From Anaerolineae bacterium (lineage in GTDB: Bacteria > Chloroflexota > Anaerolineae > J102): a stretch of DNA of 7,069 bases. The stretch is from contig JALSPL010000516.1 in the NCBI GenBank assembly GCA_026985975.1, positions 1-7,069 on the forward strand. The letters are read 5' to 3'. Under the pieces are notes generated by a model that saw only the letters and a list, made by a program, of their open reading frames with translations, made no database searches and was not told where the DNA came from. A program made the position numbers and the translations under genes. Below are positions 6,276 to 7,069 of the stretch, piece after piece (within the stretch, counting starts at the first letter, position 1; each line of letters opens with the position of its first letter).

Positions 6276-6310
6276 ATCTACGACCAATGGCGCCAAATCG
6301 AAGACCAATG
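6276..6310. repeat. Two 14-bp direct repeats, 21 bp apart, in the RRM gene leader
   Basis: ATCTACGACCAATG (6276-6289) and ATCGAAGACCAATG (6297-6310) match at 12 of 14 positions. Their 21-base period is two helical turns, as expected for paired binding of a regulator on one DNA face, or for a repeated RNA element in the leader. The palindrome TGGCGCCA (6288-6295) lies between them. I could not place a convincing promoter nearby. Confidence 0.5.
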
Positions 6311-6362
6311 AGCTGTCATCAGCTTTCAACCACGCCATCTTATCATCAATGGCGCATTCGCA

Positions 6363-6392
6363 CAAACGGATTTGTAGGGATAAATACGTTTG
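6363..6392 (-). terminator. Candidate hairpin after the BI-1 gene
   Basis: CAAACG (6363-6368) pairs with CGTTTG (6387-6392). After one mismatch, ATTT pairs with AAAT, giving a 10-bp stem with an 8-base loop. It lies 25 bases beyond the stop codon at 6418, where a terminator is expected, but no T-run follows, so it may only be a 3'-end stabiliser. Confidence 0.3.
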
Positions 6393-6417
6393 GAGATGAG
6401 CACGGGGAGCTGTGCGG

Positions 6418-6945
6418 TTAGTTATTGCGACCAAAGATGCGCAGCAGGAATAGGAACAGGTTCAGAAAATCAAGATAAAGAGCCAACGCCCCCATGATGC
6501 TGAGCTTGGTCAGCAGAGAGCCTTCCGAGCCCTGAATCCGGGGATCTCGCGACATTTTTACCAGCTTTTGCGTGTCGTGGGCCGTCAGACCGGTGAAGAT
6601 GATCACGCCGATAATGCTGATGATCAAGTCCATCATGCTGCTACGCAGGAAGATGTTAATGACCATGGCGATGATAATGCCAATGAGTCCGATAAAGAGG
6701 TAGGTCCCCAGCTTTGTCAGATCAGCCTTTGTAAACATCCCCACCAGCGACATGGTCAGAAACAACGCGGCTGCCGAGATGAACGCCATGGATAGGTCCG
6801 CAACATCGTAATAGATGAAGATGCCGGAGAGCGTGAAGCCCGTCAGGGCGGCATAACCGAAGAAAAGAGCGAAGACCACGGGCGCAGAAAGCCTGGGCAG
6901 GGCGAAAGACAACGTCCCCACCAATATCAACTGCACGATGAACGG
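6418..6945 (-). pseudogene. Bax inhibitor-1/YccA family membrane protein, 5' end missing
   Basis: From a GTG at 6936, 172 residues can be read; family-like sequence (IPFIV) continues a few codons further before a TGA at 6952-6954. The visible part has about six hydrophobic helices and the family's hallmark segments: FGYAALTGFTLSGIF at 27-40, TKADLTKLG at 69-77, GLTAHDTQKL at 116-125 and LALYLDFLNLFLFLLRIFG at 151-169. D121 and D156 correspond to the di-aspartyl pH sensor of Bacillus YetJ (D171 and D195), with a longer loop between them. Full-length relatives are usually about 210-240 residues, so roughly the first 40-65 residues (the leading tail and first helix or helices) are absent. The GTG has no ribosome binding site. 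I read this as a gene broken near 6945 by inserted DNA rather than a native short protein. Family members are ion-leak channels or protease modulators; the role here is unknown. Confidence 0.75.
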
Positions 6946-7069
6946 TATGTGTCAAGTAGTTTGAGACAGAATTGCTAAAGAAATTACTGTAGGAAGTGGG
7001 GCTGTGCAGACGGATTGCGCTGCATAGCTGAGAATTGATGTCAACGGGAGGATGAGTTTATCGCTTTCC
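6946..7069. mobile_element. Probable end of an insertion element (partial)
   Basis: Homology to the BI-1 family stops abruptly near 6945 and the sequence that follows begins TGTGTCAAGTAGTTTGAGAC. A TGT-type terminus right at a gene break is common for insertion sequences, and a possible inward reading frame begins about 105 bases in. The family and the other end cannot be seen, and no target duplication can be checked. Confidence 0.4.
7052..7069 (+). CDS. Possible start of a transposase gene (six codons, partial)
   Basis: An ATG at 7052 opens a plus-strand frame, MSLSLS, that stays open to the end of the window, pointing inward into the presumed element and opposite to all other genes. A GGGAGG stretch touches the ATG directly, which is closer than an efficient ribosome binding site would be. 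I know transposase N-termini starting MSLS, but six codons cannot identify a protein. Confidence 0.22.

Overview
The window is a bacterial chromosomal segment. All six recognisable chromosomal genes, and the probable start of a seventh, lie on the minus strand, so transcription runs from high to low coordinates. Gene content (a short-Q-loop cytochrome bd oxidase in cydA-cydB-cydD-cydC order, a stand-alone RRM protein, a BI-1/YccA membrane protein) and protein style fit an environmental, possibly aerobic or facultative, Gram-positive-like or Chloroflexota lineage. Chloroflexota is my guess from general resemblance; the sequence alone does not prove it. By eye, single 60-base lines fall from about 67% GC in cydD to about 58% in cydA and about 47% in the BI-1 gene.

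Layout from right to left, in the direction of transcription. At 6946-7069 lies foreign-looking sequence, probably the end of an insertion element, which cuts off the 5' part of a BI-1/YccA family gene (6418-6945). Next is a single-gene unit for a 92-residue RRM RNA-binding protein (5954-6232), closed by a clear intrinsic terminator (5897-5929). Then comes an orphan APH-fold phosphotransferase gene (4683-5726, probable GTG start) with its own -10 box. After that is the cytochrome bd locus: a strong promoter (4587-4615), cydA (3130-4521), cydB (2104-3111), a 314-base spacer, cydD (11-1789), and probably the first two codons of cydC at 1-6.

CydA and CydB form the quinol:O2 oxidoreductase. CydD and CydC form the ABC exporter of reductant thiols needed to assemble it, so the left two thirds of the window is one functional module. 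The spacer between the structural and assembly genes is the most structured non-coding DNA here. It holds two 33-bp near-identical perfect palindromes that differ by a compensated base pair, plus a GC-rich hairpin just after cydB.

I found no CRISPR array, tRNA, rRNA or evidently new system. The points most worth a second look are the paired palindromes, the interrupted BI-1 gene with its adjoining element end, and the control region of cydA.
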